64,000 nucleotides of DNA from Catellatospora sichuanensis (GTDB lineage: Bacteria; Actinomycetota; Actinomycetes; Mycobacteriales; Micromonosporaceae): the NCBI RefSeq assembly GCF_007483665.1, contig NZ_VIQO01000024.1:124001-188000 (forward strand), in the 5' to 3' direction. This document shows positions 43,290-52,510 of the stretch, one piece after another (the stretch's first letter is position 1; each line of letters starts with the position of its first letter). The notes under the pieces were generated by a model. That model saw nothing but the letters and a program-made list of their open reading frames with translations. It was not told the origin of the DNA and did not search any database. The position numbers and the translations under genes are program-made.

Positions 43290-43772
43290 ATGGCGCGGAC
43301 TCGTACGGTGACAGGTGCCGGGATCATCGCAACCGTGGCGCTCGTCCTTCTGTTCGGTAATCAGCCCTTTGTGGAGTGGGTGTCCAGGCACACCAGCTCC
43401 GACAGCGCATGGGGTTGGTTCCTGCGCGTGCTGACCTGGCCCAGGTGGGCCTTCGGTCCCGTCGACGGATCCAGCGGCGCTATGCGCCGGCTGCTCGCCG
43501 ACGATCTGCGCGCGCTGTTGTTGATCCTCTTCGTGGCATTGATCCTCGGAGTGGTCAGCAAGGCGGTCACCGGTGGCGCCGGCGGCTTCCTCCTCGGCTG
43601 GTCGGCGCTGATCTTCGGATCCGCCCTGGCGGCCTTCATCACCGCCTTCATCATCAGCAACCCCACCTTCGTCGGCGCGCTCCAGAGTGCCGCCGCCGGT
43701 TCGGCCTACGGGTTGTTCGTCGGCTGGGTGGTCGGTGCCCTGACCGGCACCGCCAAGGGCGCCGGTTCCTAG
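43290..43772 (+). CDS. Four-helix membrane protein of unknown function (paralogue of 37711-38208)
   Basis: A 160-residue membrane protein sharing R-x-VTGAG, WFLRVLTWPRWAF, LLADDLRALLLILF, LLGWSALIFGSALAAFITAFI and GSAYGLFVGWVVG with the protein at 37711-38208. The spacing of these blocks is equal in both, so they are true paralogues. ATG 43290 follows TATCAT (43278-43283) by 7 bases and lacks a Shine-Dalgarno sequence, suggesting a leaderless mRNA. Function unknown; the conserved Trp-Pro-Trp loop between helices 1 and 2 is its most distinctive part. Confidence 0.75.
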   Translation: MARTRTVTGAGIIATVALVLLFGNQPFVEWVSRHTSSDSAWGWFLRVLTWPRWAFGPVDGSSGAMRRLLADDLRALLLILFVALILGVVSKAVTGGAGGFLLGWSALIFGSALAAFITAFIISNPTFVGALQSAAAGSAYGLFVGWVVGALTGTAKGAGS

Positions 43773-43859
43773 TGCCCTGCTCCACCACGCGGTGCCTGCC
43801 GCTGAGGCGGGCACCGCAGGGCGTGGCGAGGACCGGCGATGTGCACGTTCTTCATAAAA

Positions 43860-43887
43860 TTGTGAACACTCATAAGCTTGTTATGAT
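43860..43887 (+). promoter_or_regulatory. Promoter and palindromic operator of the GbsR/MarR-type gene
   Basis: TTGTGA (43860-43865) and TATGAT (43882-43887) are 16 bp apart. CATAA-GCTTG-TTATG (43871-43885) is a perfect 5-bp inverted repeat that overlaps the -10 box, as expected for an autoregulated MarR-type repressor. The surrounding 60 bp are unusually AT-rich for this genome. Confidence 0.5.
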
Positions 43888-43895
43888 CGTTCCTG

Positions 43896-44393
43896 ATGAG
43901 CGACAAGGTTGACGCGGTCGCGCCGCGTGATGAGGACGGTGTGCGCCGGTCCGTGGAGCACATGGCCATGATGCTGGCCGACATGGGCTTCCCCCGGATG
44001 CCGTCCCGGGTGCTGATGACCATGATGAGCGCCGAGGAGACCTCGCTGACCGCCGGTGATCTGGCCGAGCGGCTCGGGGTGAGCGCCGCCGCGATCTCCG
44101 GCGCCGTCCGCTACCTGATGCAGATGGGCTTCGTCGTGCGCGAGCCCGCGCCCGGTTCCCGCCGCGACCGTTACCGCCTGCCCGACCAGCCCTGGTACGG
44201 CGTCACCACCGCCAAGCGGGGCTTCTACGGCCAGTTCTCCGACGAGGCCGACATCGTCATCGAGGCCACGGGCGGTGCGCAGACGCTGGCCGGCGAACGC
44301 ATGGCGGACATGCGTGACTTCTTCCGTTTCGTGGAGGAGCAGGTCGGCACCGCACTGCAGCGGTGGCAGGAGCAGCGGCCACCCCGCGTCTGA
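43896..44393 (+). CDS. GbsR/MarR-family transcriptional regulator
   Basis: A 165-residue winged-helix regulator. MPSRVLMTMMSAEETSLTAGDLAERLGVSAAAISGAVRYLMQMGFVVREPAPGSRRDRYRL is the helix-turn-helix plus wing (pattern only), and the N- and C-terminal helices form the dimer interface. This layout is typical of GbsR-like MarR regulators in actinomycetes, which often control an adjacent efflux system; none is next to it here. ATG 43896 lies only 9 nt after the -10 box, so the transcript has almost no leader. Confidence 0.85.
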   Translation: MSDKVDAVAPRDEDGVRRSVEHMAMMLADMGFPRMPSRVLMTMMSAEETSLTAGDLAERLGVSAAAISGAVRYLMQMGFVVREPAPGSRRDRYRLPDQPWYGVTTAKRGFYGQFSDEADIVIEATGGAQTLAGERMADMRDFFRFVEEQVGTALQRWQEQRPPRV

Positions 44394-44943
44394 CCCCGCC
44401 GGCCGGCCTTCGGTGGGGGAGGGGCGACTTTTCGCCGGGCCTGGCGTGAATCGGGTGCGTTCACCCGCTCGGCCGGGCGTCCCAGGGCGCGGTGCCGAGA
44501 CATCCGCGGGCTGATTCCCCGGCCACTCCGGCGACGCGTCAGTCGTCGCGCGGCGGGGCCCATCGGCCGCCTTGGGCCCCGGTGCGGTCGATCCGGCGCC
44601 CAGTCCGGTTCGGCGCGGTCCGCCGCGCCTCGGCCGGTCCACCGATGTCACTGCCGTGATCAGACCGCCGCTGACCTGCGGTGACACCTCGCCATCCGTG
44701 CGTGATGCGGATGCCGCCCGCGGCTTCGGCCAGGTAGTGGTCGGGAGACCGTTATGAGACCGCGACTTTTTATGACTTGCGCAGTAGAGGAGGGGGTGTT
44801 CTGGAGGGTCATGGCCAACTTCTGCTAGATCAAACAAAAGTTTCGCGGATTTGGCGAGAAGCTATGGACACGATTGTCGAAAGCTCGTAACCTGTGCGAC
44901 ACACCACACCGGTGGAGTCCTATCAGGTCGGAGGAACGAGCGG
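44394..44943. other. 550-bp region without a convincing gene
   Basis: No open frame here has the codon bias or motifs of a real gene; the long leftward frame through 43881-44837 is antisense to the GbsR-type gene and is rejected. The first ~350 bp are GC-rich and contain an imperfect hairpin TGTCACTGC/GCGGTGACA (44646-44654, 44678-44686). The last ~180 bp are more AT-rich and should contain the promoter of the ROK operon, but I cannot choose a single -35/-10 pair. Confidence 0.5.
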
Positions 44944-46131
44944 ATGAGCCTCGCGCGGACGCTCTGGGACCCGCTGCACGTCAGAGTGCTGCGGCTGCTG
45001 CGGGACGAGGGCGCGCTGTCACGCGCGGAACTCGCCGACCGGCTGGACATCCCACGTCCGCGCCTGCTGGGCGAACTCGACCGACTCGTCGCCGGCGGCC
45101 ACGTCGCCGAGGCGGGTCCGGCGGAGTCGCGCGGCGGCCGCCGCTCCACCCTGGTGGAACTGAACCCCGGGATGCGCTTCGCGGGCGTCGACCTCGGCGC
45201 AACGTCGATCGACGTCGAGGTGACCAACGGCCGGCTGGAGCCGGTCGCGCACTACAGCGAGCCGGCCGACATCCGCAGCGGCCCGAAGGTGACCCTGCAG
45301 CGGGTCAACGAACTGCTCGCCAAGGCCAAGGTGGAGGGCGCGTTCGCGCACCTCGACGGCATCGGCATCGGCGTGCCCGGCCCGGTCAGCTTCCGCGACG
45401 GCGTGCCCGTCTCCCCGCCGATAATGCCCGGCTGGGACCGCTTCCCCGTGCGCGAGCTGCTCACGCGGGAACACGGCTGCCCGGCCGTGGTGGACAACGA
45501 CGTGAACATCATGGCGGTGGGCGAGCGCAACGCGGGCGTGGCGCACTCCGTCGACAACTTCCTCTTCGTGAAGATCGGCACCGGCATCGGCTGCGGCGTG
45601 TTCCTCGGCGGCGAGGTCTACCGGGGCACCGACGGCTGCGCCGGCGACATCGGCCACATCCAGGTCGACAGCCACGGACCGGTCTGCACGTGCGGCAACA
45701 TCGGCTGCCTGGAGGCCGTGTTCAGCGGAGCCGCGCTGGCCCGCGAGGCCACGGCCGCGGCCCGCTCGGGCACCTCGCCCGCGCTGTCCGAGCGGCTGGC
45801 GACCAACGGCCTGGTCACCGCGATGGACGTCGCGATCGCCGCGGTCGAGGGCGACGTGGTCTGTGTGCAGCTGATCCGCGACGGCGGCCGCCGCATCGGC
45901 ACCGTGCTGGCCGGGCTGGTCAGTTTCGTGAACCCTTCGATGATCGTCATCGGCGGCGGGCTGGCCCAGCTGGGCCACATCATGCTCGCCGAGATCCGCA
46001 GCGTGGTCTACCGGCGGTCGCTGCCGCTGGCCACCGGCAACCTGCCGCTGGTGCTGTCCGAGCTGGGCCCCCGTGCCGGTGTCGCCGGCGCCGCGGTGCT
46101 GGCCAGCGAGATCGCCTTCGAGCAGGCATGA
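44944..46131 (+). CDS. ROK-family transcriptional regulator
   Basis: A 395-residue protein. An N-terminal winged helix (PLHVRVLRLLRDEGALSRAELADRLDIPRPRLLGELDRL; pattern only) is joined to a ROK sugar-kinase fold with FAGVDLGATSIDVEV, VVDNDVNIMAVGE, KIGTGIGCGVFLGG and the zinc motif CTCGNIGCLEA. It likely senses the sugar imported by the downstream ABC system and represses the operon it heads. ATG 44944 has GGAGGA 8 nt upstream; 31 more upstream codons are open but not conserved. Its stop overlaps an ATG of the ATPase gene. Confidence 0.9.
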   Translation: MSLARTLWDPLHVRVLRLLRDEGALSRAELADRLDIPRPRLLGELDRLVAGGHVAEAGPAESRGGRRSTLVELNPGMRFAGVDLGATSIDVEVTNGRLEPVAHYSEPADIRSGPKVTLQRVNELLAKAKVEGAFAHLDGIGIGVPGPVSFRDGVPVSPPIMPGWDRFPVRELLTREHGCPAVVDNDVNIMAVGERNAGVAHSVDNFLFVKIGTGIGCGVFLGGEVYRGTDGCAGDIGHIQVDSHGPVCTCGNIGCLEAVFSGAALAREATAAARSGTSPALSERLATNGLVTAMDVAIAAVEGDVVCVQLIRDGGRRIGTVLAGLVSFVNPSMIVIGGGLAQLGHIMLAEIRSVVYRRSLPLATGNLPLVLSELGPRAGVAGAAVLASEIAFEQA

Positions 46132-46145
46132 GCGAGGAGTCGGGC

Positions 46146-47711
46146 ATGAACGAGCAGCCGGCCGGGGCGGCCGCCGCGAACACCGGCGAGGTGGTCCTGC
46201 GGTTGTCCGATGTGGTCAAGACCTTCCCGGGGGTACGCGCCCTCGACGGCGTCGAGCTTGAGGTGCGCGCGGGCGAGGTGCACTGCCTGCTGGGCCAGAA
46301 CGGCGCGGGCAAGTCCACTCTGATCAAGGTGCTGGCCGGCGTGCACCGCCCGGACTCGGGCGACGTGCAGTGGCTGGGTGAGCAGGTCGCGTTCAGCGGC
46401 CCGCAGGCCGCGATGAAGGCGGGCATCGCCACCATCTACCAGGAGCTCGACCTCGTCGACTACCTGACGGTGGCGGAGAACGTCTACCTCGGCCACGAGC
46501 CGCGCAGCCTCGGCTTCGTGCACAAGGGACAGGCCGCGCGCCAGGCCCGGGAGCTGCTCGGCCGGCTCGGCCACGGCGAGATCCCGCCGCACCGGCTGGT
46601 CAAGTCGCTGCCCGCTGCGGGCAAGCAGATCGTCAGCATGGCCCGCGCGCTCTCACACTCGGCCAAGCTGATCATCATGGACGAGCCCAGCGCGGTGCTG
46701 GCGCACGACGAGGTCGGCAACCTGTTCCGGATCATCCGGGAGCTGACCGCGCAGGGCATCGCGGTGGTCTACATCTCGCACCGGCTGGAGGAGATCCGCG
46801 AGATCGGTGACCGGGTCACCGTGCTCAAGGACGGGCGCACCTCGGCGGTCAACCTGCCGGCCCGCACCACGCCGACCCGTGACCTGGTGAGCCGGATGAC
46901 CGGCCGCTCCATCGAGTACGTCTTCCCGCCGCGTCCGGACACCGAGCCGGGCGAGAAGCTGCTGGAGGTGCGCGGGCTGGGCCGCTCCGGCGAGTTCGCC
47001 GGCGTCGACCTCGACGTGCACTCCGGCGAGATCGTCGGTATCGCGGGCCTGGTCGGCTCGGGCCGTTCGGAGCTGCTGGAGACGGTGTTCGGCGCGCGCC
47101 AGGCCGAGGCCGGCACGGTGGTCATGGACGGGCGCGGGCTGCCGCCGGGCAACGTCGCCGCGGCGGTGCGGGCGGGCCTGGGCATGGCCCCGGAGGAGCG
47201 CAAGAGCCAGGCGCTGCTGCTGGGCCAGCCGATCTACCGCAACATGACGCTGACCAACTTCAGCACGTACGCGACCGCCGGTTTCACCGACACCGGCAAG
47301 GAGCAGGCCGAGGCCATGCGGGTCGCGGACCAGCTGGAACTGCGCCCGCGCGACGTGCGTCGAGCCGTGCGCACCCTGTCGGGCGGCAACCAGCAGAAGG
47401 TGGTCGTCGGCCGGTGGCTGCTGGGCGGCACCCGGCTGCTGCTGCTCGACGAGCCGACCCGGGGCGTGGACGTGGGTGCGCGGGCGGAGCTCTACCAGGT
47501 GATCCGCGACCTCGCCGCGAACGGCGTCGGGGTGCTGCTGGTCTCCAGCGAGGTGCCGGAGGTGCTCGGGCTGTCCGACCGGGTGCTGGTCATGCGCGAG
47601 GGCCGGGTGGTGCGCACCGCGCCCGCGACCGAGCTCAGTGAAGAGGACGTACTCGATCTGGTGATGGCGGGATCGCTGACCGCCGCGACGACTGAAGAGG
47701 TGGCCGCATGA
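46146..47711 (+). CDS. Sugar ABC transporter ATPase (RbsA/XylG type, two ATP-binding domains)
   Basis: A 521-residue tandem ATPase of the CUT2 class. Domain 1 has Walker A GQNGAGKST and Walker B LIIMDEPSAVL. Domain 2 has the degenerate Walker A GLVGSGRSE, signature LSGGNQQKV and Walker B LLLLDEPTRGVD. ATG 46146 has GAGGAG 6 nt upstream; an alternative ATG at 46128 overlaps the ROK stop and adds six residues. It powers uptake through the permease encoded next. Confidence 0.92.
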   Translation: MNEQPAGAAAANTGEVVLRLSDVVKTFPGVRALDGVELEVRAGEVHCLLGQNGAGKSTLIKVLAGVHRPDSGDVQWLGEQVAFSGPQAAMKAGIATIYQELDLVDYLTVAENVYLGHEPRSLGFVHKGQAARQARELLGRLGHGEIPPHRLVKSLPAAGKQIVSMARALSHSAKLIIMDEPSAVLAHDEVGNLFRIIRELTAQGIAVVYISHRLEEIREIGDRVTVLKDGRTSAVNLPARTTPTRDLVSRMTGRSIEYVFPPRPDTEPGEKLLEVRGLGRSGEFAGVDLDVHSGEIVGIAGLVGSGRSELLETVFGARQAEAGTVVMDGRGLPPGNVAAAVRAGLGMAPEERKSQALLLGQPIYRNMTLTNFSTYATAGFTDTGKEQAEAMRVADQLELRPRDVRRAVRTLSGGNQQKVVVGRWLLGGTRLLLLDEPTRGVDVGARAELYQVIRDLAANGVGVLLVSSEVPEVLGLSDRVLVMREGRVVRTAPATELSEEDVLDLVMAGSLTAATTEEVAA

Positions 47712-47782
47712 GCGAGCACCACGAGCGAATCAGCTGGCTCGGCAGTCATGCCGTCGACGAGCGAAGCGAGGAGAGGGCATGA
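47708..47782 (+). CDS. 24-residue coupling ORF between ATPase and permease genes
   Basis: ATG 47708 overlaps the ATPase stop (ATGA), and its TGA 47780-47782 overlaps the permease ATG (ATGA again). The 24 codons thus join the two genes without a gap; the peptide begins MSEHHERISW and ends VDERSEERA. GAGCGAAGCGAGGAGAGGG near its end also provides the permease ribosome-binding site. It may serve translational coupling rather than make a functional peptide. Confidence 0.4.
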   Translation: MSEHHERISWLGSHAVDERSEERA

Positions 47783-48876
47783 GCGTGTCCAGCGAACAGA
47801 AGGTGGAACAGGCACCGGAGGGCCACGCGCCCCATGCCGCGCCCGCCGCGCGGGGCGGTGGCACGAGCTGGTGGAAGGACGAGGCGCAGGAGCCGTTGCG
47901 GCGCAACCTGGGCCTGGTCGGGGTGCTGCTGGCACTGTTCGCGATCGGCGCGTTCATCCGGCCGGACCTCTACAGCAACGCGGACTGGGTCATCAACAAC
48001 ATCATGGTCATCCTGACCCAGGCGGCCGCGATCGGCGTGGTCACCGTGGGCATGACCTTCGTGATCATCGGTGGCGGCATCGACCTGTCCGTCGGGGCGC
48101 TGATCGCGCTGTCCGGTGTGTGGGCCACGACGCTGGCCACACAGAGCTTCGGCGCGGCCGGCATGATCTTCACCGCGATCGCCGTCGGCATCGGCGCGGG
48201 CCTGGTCAACGGCGCGCTCGTCGCGTACGGCCGGTTGGTGCCCTTCATCGCCACCCTGGCGATGCTGGTCGCGGCGCGCGGCCTGGCGGCGCAGATCTCG
48301 GGCAAGCAGACCCAGATCTCCAACGACATGTTCATCAACAGCATCGCCAAGGAGCGCATCCTCGGCATCCCGCTGCTGGCCATCATCCTGCTGGTGGTCG
48401 CCGGGCTCGGGTGGGTGCTGCTCAATCGCACCACCTTCGGCCGGCGCACCGTCGCCATCGGCGGCAACGCCGAGGCGGCCCGCCTGGCCGGCATCAACGT
48501 CCGCGGCCACACCATGCTGCTGTACGCGCTCTCGGGCCTGTGCTGCGGCATCGCCGCGATCATGCTCACCTCGCTCGCCACCTCGTCCCAGGCGGCCGCG
48601 GCCGAACTGTACGAACTCGACGCGATCGCCGCGGCGATCATCGGCGGCACGCTGCTCTCCGGCGGCCGCGGCACCATCGTCGGCTCGCTGTTCGGCGTGA
48701 TCGTGTTCTCCGCGATCACCAACCTGTTCGCCATCGCCAACCTGCCCACCGAGGTCCAGAACATGGTCAAGGGCGCGATCATCGTGGTCGCGGTCCTTCT
48801 CCAGCAGGTGCGGTTCTCGTCCGTCACGCAGTTCGCCCGAAGGCACGGTCTCACTCGGGCCAAACCGCAGACCTGA
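47779..48876 (+). CDS. Sugar ABC transporter permease (RbsC type)
   Basis: A 365-residue CUT2 permease with a ~40-residue polar N-terminus and 8-10 helices. Conserved pieces are GVVTVGMTFVIIGGGIDLSVGALIALSG, PFIATLAMLVAARGLA, AIGGNAEAARLAGINV and ELDAIAAAIIGGTLLSGGRG. It forms the membrane channel for the ribose/inositol-type uptake system. GAGGAGAGG precedes the ATG. Confidence 0.93.
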   Translation: MSVSSEQKVEQAPEGHAPHAAPAARGGGTSWWKDEAQEPLRRNLGLVGVLLALFAIGAFIRPDLYSNADWVINNIMVILTQAAAIGVVTVGMTFVIIGGGIDLSVGALIALSGVWATTLATQSFGAAGMIFTAIAVGIGAGLVNGALVAYGRLVPFIATLAMLVAARGLAAQISGKQTQISNDMFINSIAKERILGIPLLAIILLVVAGLGWVLLNRTTFGRRTVAIGGNAEAARLAGINVRGHTMLLYALSGLCCGIAAIMLTSLATSSQAAAAELYELDAIAAAIIGGTLLSGGRGTIVGSLFGVIVFSAITNLFAIANLPTEVQNMVKGAIIVVAVLLQQVRFSSVTQFARRHGLTRAKPQT

Positions 48877-48988
48877 CCGCCCCCTGTGTAACAGGTTCCA
48901 TCACCGCACAGCCCGCTCCATCTGGGGTGACCGTCGAACGCGACGGTCGCCGGACCGAATGCACCCTCGCGACGACCAGGAGGTCGTG

Positions 48989-50044
48989 ATGACCAACCCG
49001 ATTCCGGACACGTCCCGCCGCCGGCTCCTCTTCGGCGGCACGGCGATCGCCGCCGGCGCTCTGCTCACCGCCTGCACCAGCAACGAGCAGACGCCGACCC
49101 CGGCGCAGACCAAGGGCGCCGACGACACCAACCCGAACGCCGCCGCCGGCAAGGCGGTCACGATCGGTTTCTCCGCTCCGGCCGCCGACCACGGCTGGAT
49201 CGCGGCGATCACCAACAACGCCAAGGCGCAGGCCGGGGCGTACAAGGACGTCACCTTCAAGCAGGTCGAGGCGGGCAAGGACGCCGCGGCGCAGCGTGGC
49301 GCGCTGGACACCCTGATCGCCGAGAAGCCCGACGTGATCGTGCTGCTGCCGTACGACGGCAAGGAGCTCAACGCGTTCGGCCTCAAGGCGATGGAGGCGG
49401 GCATCCCGGTCGTGAACCTCGACCGTGCCTTCCCCGACGCGCTGGCGTACCGCCTGCAGATCAAGGGCGACAACTACGGCATGGGCGTGGCCGCCGGCCA
49501 CTACATCGGCAAGGCGCTCAAGGCCAAGAACATCGCCAGCCCGATCATCGGCGAGATCGCCGGCATGGACGAGCTGGAGCTGACCCAGGAGCGCAGCGCG
49601 GGCTTCAAGGCCGCGCTGGCCACCTACGGCTTCACCGTGGCCAACCGTCGTGCGGCGCGCTTCACCGCCGACTCCGGCCAGAAGGAGGCGCAGAACCTGC
49701 TGCAGGCGCTGCCGAAGATCGACGCCGTGTGGAACCACGACGACGACCAGGGCATCGGCGTGCTGGCCGCGATCACGGCGGCCAACCGCAGCGAGTTCTT
49801 CATGGTCGGCGGCGCCGGCTCGAAGAAGGCGATCGAGGACATCGCCGCCGACAAGACCGTGCTCAAGGCGACGGTAACCTACAGCCCCTCCATGGCGTCG
49901 TCGGCGATCTCGCTGGCCCGCCTGATCGCCCAGGGCCGGGGCATGTCCGACCTGGTGGAGCTGCAGGTGCCCAAGGAGGTCGTCCTGGCCTCCGAGACGA
50001 TCACGAAAGAGAACGCGAGCACGTACCTGAAGCTCGGTTTCTAA
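48989..50044 (+). CDS. Sugar ABC transporter substrate-binding protein (Tat lipoprotein)
   Basis: A 351-residue periplasmic-binding protein family 4 (RbsB-like) receptor. The N-terminus has a twin-arginine motif (SRRRLLFGG) and a lipobox LTAC, so it is likely exported folded and lipid-anchored. VTIGFSAPAADHGWIAAITNNAKAQA, KPDVIVLLPYDGKEL and IPVVNLDRAF are typical of this fold. AGGAGG lies 5 nt before ATG 48989. The ligand is probably a monosaccharide or inositol, given the dehydrogenase and isomerase that follow. Confidence 0.92.
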   Translation: MTNPIPDTSRRRLLFGGTAIAAGALLTACTSNEQTPTPAQTKGADDTNPNAAAGKAVTIGFSAPAADHGWIAAITNNAKAQAGAYKDVTFKQVEAGKDAAAQRGALDTLIAEKPDVIVLLPYDGKELNAFGLKAMEAGIPVVNLDRAFPDALAYRLQIKGDNYGMGVAAGHYIGKALKAKNIASPIIGEIAGMDELELTQERSAGFKAALATYGFTVANRRAARFTADSGQKEAQNLLQALPKIDAVWNHDDDQGIGVLAAITAANRSEFFMVGGAGSKKAIEDIAADKTVLKATVTYSPSMASSAISLARLIAQGRGMSDLVELQVPKEVVLASETITKENASTYLKLGF

Positions 50045-50097
50045 GCCCGACATGGTTCGCCCGCACCAGCGGGCTCGGTAACGGAGGAGCCCACCCC

Positions 50098-51303
50098 GTG
50101 TCCACAAACGACAACAAGGAACTGCGGGTCGGCATGGTCGGCTACGCGTTCATGGGCGCCGCGCACTCACAGGCGTGGCGCACCGTGAACCGCGCGTTCG
50201 ACCTGCCCCTGCAGGTCCGGATGGCGGCGGTCTGCGGCCGTGACGAGGCCAAGGTGTCCGAGGCGGCCGAAAGGCTGGGCTGGGACGGCTACGTCACGGA
50301 CTGGCGGGAGCTGATCGCCCGGGATGACATCGACGTGATCGACGTCTGCACGCCCGGCGACAGCCATGCGGAGATCACCATCGCCGCGCTCGCCGCGGGC
50401 AAGCACGTCATGTGCGAGAAACCGCTGGCGAACTCCGTGGCGGAGGCCCGGGCGATGGTCGATGCCGCAGCCGCGGCGCGGGAATCGGGTATTCGTACGC
50501 TGTGCGGGTTCAACTACCGGCGCGTGCCGGCGGCGGCGCTGATGCGTCAGATGATCGCCGCCGGCAGGCTCGGAGTGATCCGCCACGTACGTGCCGTGTA
50601 TCTCCAGGACTGGATCACCGATCCGCAGTTCCCGCTGGTCTGGCGGCTCCAGCAGGAGCGCGCCGGGTCCGGCGCGCTCGGCGACATCGGTGCGCACATC
50701 ATCGACCTGACCCAGTACATCACGGGCCAGCGCATCACCGGGGTGAGCGCGCTGACCGAGACGTTCATCAAGGAGCGGCCGATCCCGGCCGAGGCGAGCG
50801 GCCTGGCCGCCACGGGCAACGGCCAAGCCGTCGGCCAGGTGACGGTCGACGACGCCGCGCTGTTCACGGCGCGACTGTCCGGTGGCGCGATCGCCACGTA
50901 CGAGGCCAGCCGCTTCGCGACGGGGCGCAAGAACGGCCTCCGGGTGGAGATCAACGGCTCACTCGGCTCGCTGGCGTTCGATCTGGAGCGCCTCAACGAG
51001 CTGGAGTTCTACGACGCGACCCGGCCGGGTGCGGAGCAGGGCTTCAACCGGATCCTGGTGACCGAGCCGGAGCACCCGTACCTGTCCGCATGGTGGCCGC
51101 CCGGCCACATCATCGGGTACGAGCACTCCTTCACCCACCAGATGCGCGACTTCGTGCAGGCCGTGGCGGAGGGCATCGACCCTCACCCCTCCTTCGAGGA
51201 GGCCCTCGGCGTGCAGCTCGTGCTGGAGGCGGTGCAGAGTTCCGCCGCGTCCGCGTCCGCCTGGACGCAGGTGGCGCAGCCCGCCGTCCCGGTAGCGGCC
51301 TGA
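50098..51303 (+). CDS. Gfo/Idh/MocA-family oxidoreductase
   Basis: A 401-residue NAD(P)-dependent dehydrogenase. The Rossmann fold has VGMVGYAFMGAAHSQAW and the family EKP motif in KHVMCEKPLANS; GDIGAHIIDLTQYI carries the His typical of inositol and sugar dehydrogenases. It probably oxidises the sugar or cyclitol taken up by the upstream transporter. GGAGGAG is 8 nt before GTG 50098. The longer open frame upstream overlaps the binding-protein gene and is rejected. Confidence 0.92.
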   Translation: MSTNDNKELRVGMVGYAFMGAAHSQAWRTVNRAFDLPLQVRMAAVCGRDEAKVSEAAERLGWDGYVTDWRELIARDDIDVIDVCTPGDSHAEITIAALAAGKHVMCEKPLANSVAEARAMVDAAAAARESGIRTLCGFNYRRVPAAALMRQMIAAGRLGVIRHVRAVYLQDWITDPQFPLVWRLQQERAGSGALGDIGAHIIDLTQYITGQRITGVSALTETFIKERPIPAEASGLAATGNGQAVGQVTVDDAALFTARLSGGAIATYEASRFATGRKNGLRVEINGSLGSLAFDLERLNELEFYDATRPGAEQGFNRILVTEPEHPYLSAWWPPGHIIGYEHSFTHQMRDFVQAVAEGIDPHPSFEEALGVQLVLEAVQSSAASASAWTQVAQPAVPVAA

Positions 51304-51417
51304 CCGCACCGGCACCGAACGTGGGAGGGCCGGCCGGACGCCGACCGACCGGCCCTCTCGCCCAACGACTCCGGCGTCCCCGCCGCACCGGCACCGCACA
51401 GATCGGAGAGCGAACAC

Positions 51418-52422
51418 ATGCCCCGACCCATCACCCTGTTCACCGGCCAGTGGGCGGACCTTCCGTTCGAGGAGGTCTGCCGGCTGGCGTCCGAGTGGGG
51501 CTACGACGGCCTCGAGATCGCCTGCTGGGGCGACCACTTCGAGGTCGACAAGGCGCTGTCGGACGAGACCTACATCCCGCGCAAGCGCGCCCAGCTCGAC
51601 AAGTACGGGCTGAGCGTGCACGCCATCTCCAACCACCTGGTCGGCCAGGCGGTCTGCGACAACCCGATCGACGAGCGCCACAAGGGCATCCTGCCGGCCC
51701 GCATCTGGGGCGACGGCGAGCCCGAGGGGGTGCGGCAGCGGGCCGCGGCCGAGATGGCCGACACCGCCCGCGCCGCGGCCAAGCTCGGCGTGAACACCGT
51801 CGTGGGCTTCACCGGCTCGCCGATCTGGCATTTCGTGGCGATGTTCCCGCCGGTCCCGCAGTCGATGATCGATGCCGGGTACGAGGAGTTCGCCCGGCGC
51901 TGGCACCCGATCCTCGACGTGTACGACGAGGTCGGCGTGCGCTTTGCGCACGAGGTGCACCCCAGCGAGATCGCGTACGACTACCACACCACCCGCCGCA
52001 CCCTGGACGCGCTGGGCAACCGGCCCGCGTTCGGGCTGAACTGGGACCCGTCGCACATGGTGTGGCAGGGCAACGACCCGGTGGGCTTCATCCTCGACTT
52101 CGCCGACCGCATCTACCACGTGGACTGCAAGGACACCAAGGTGCGCATGGGCGACGGCCGCCGCGGCATCCTGTCGTCCCACCTGCCGTGGGCGGACCTG
52201 CGCCGCGGCTGGGACTTCGTGTCCACCGGCCACGGCGACGTACCGTGGGAGGACTGCTTCCGCGCGCTCAACGCGATCGGCTACGACGGTCCTATCTCGA
52301 TCGAGTGGGAGGACGCCGGCATGGACCGCCTCGTCGGGGCTCCCCAGGCGCTGCAGTTCGTGCGCAATCTCCTCTTCGACCCGCCCACCGCCTCGTTCGA
52401 CGCGGCTTTCAGCTCGGACTGA
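51418..52422 (+). CDS. Sugar phosphate isomerase/epimerase (xylose isomerase-like TIM barrel)
   Basis: A 334-residue AP-endonuclease-2-type barrel. The opening [26 protein letters not shown] and the metal ligands in [18 protein letters not shown] and ISIEWEDAG are typical of sugar/inosose isomerases. It would act on the product of the preceding dehydrogenase. The gene is followed by a strong hairpin that ends the operon. Confidence 0.9.
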   Translation: MPRPITLFTGQWADLPFEEVCRLASEWGYDGLEIACWGDHFEVDKALSDETYIPRKRAQLDKYGLSVHAISNHLVGQAVCDNPIDERHKGILPARIWGDGEPEGVRQRAAAEMADTARAAAKLGVNTVVGFTGSPIWHFVAMFPPVPQSMIDAGYEEFARRWHPILDVYDEVGVRFAHEVHPSEIAYDYHTTRRTLDALGNRPAFGLNWDPSHMVWQGNDPVGFILDFADRIYHVDCKDTKVRMGDGRRGILSSHLPWADLRRGWDFVSTGHGDVPWEDCFRALNAIGYDGPISIEWEDAGMDRLVGAPQALQFVRNLLFDPPTASFDAAFSSD

Positions 52423-52510
52423 GCCCCGGCCCCCGCCGGCCGCTGCTCCCACGTGCCGGCCGGCGGGCCCGCACCACCCCGCAGAACGGCGGCTTACGGG
52501 TCGGCGTACC

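Noticed and set aside
43881-44837. Leftward frame that could fill the 550-bp gap before the ROK gene
   Set aside because: It runs antisense through the whole GbsR-type gene, and the part in the gap has no consistent codon bias or motif.
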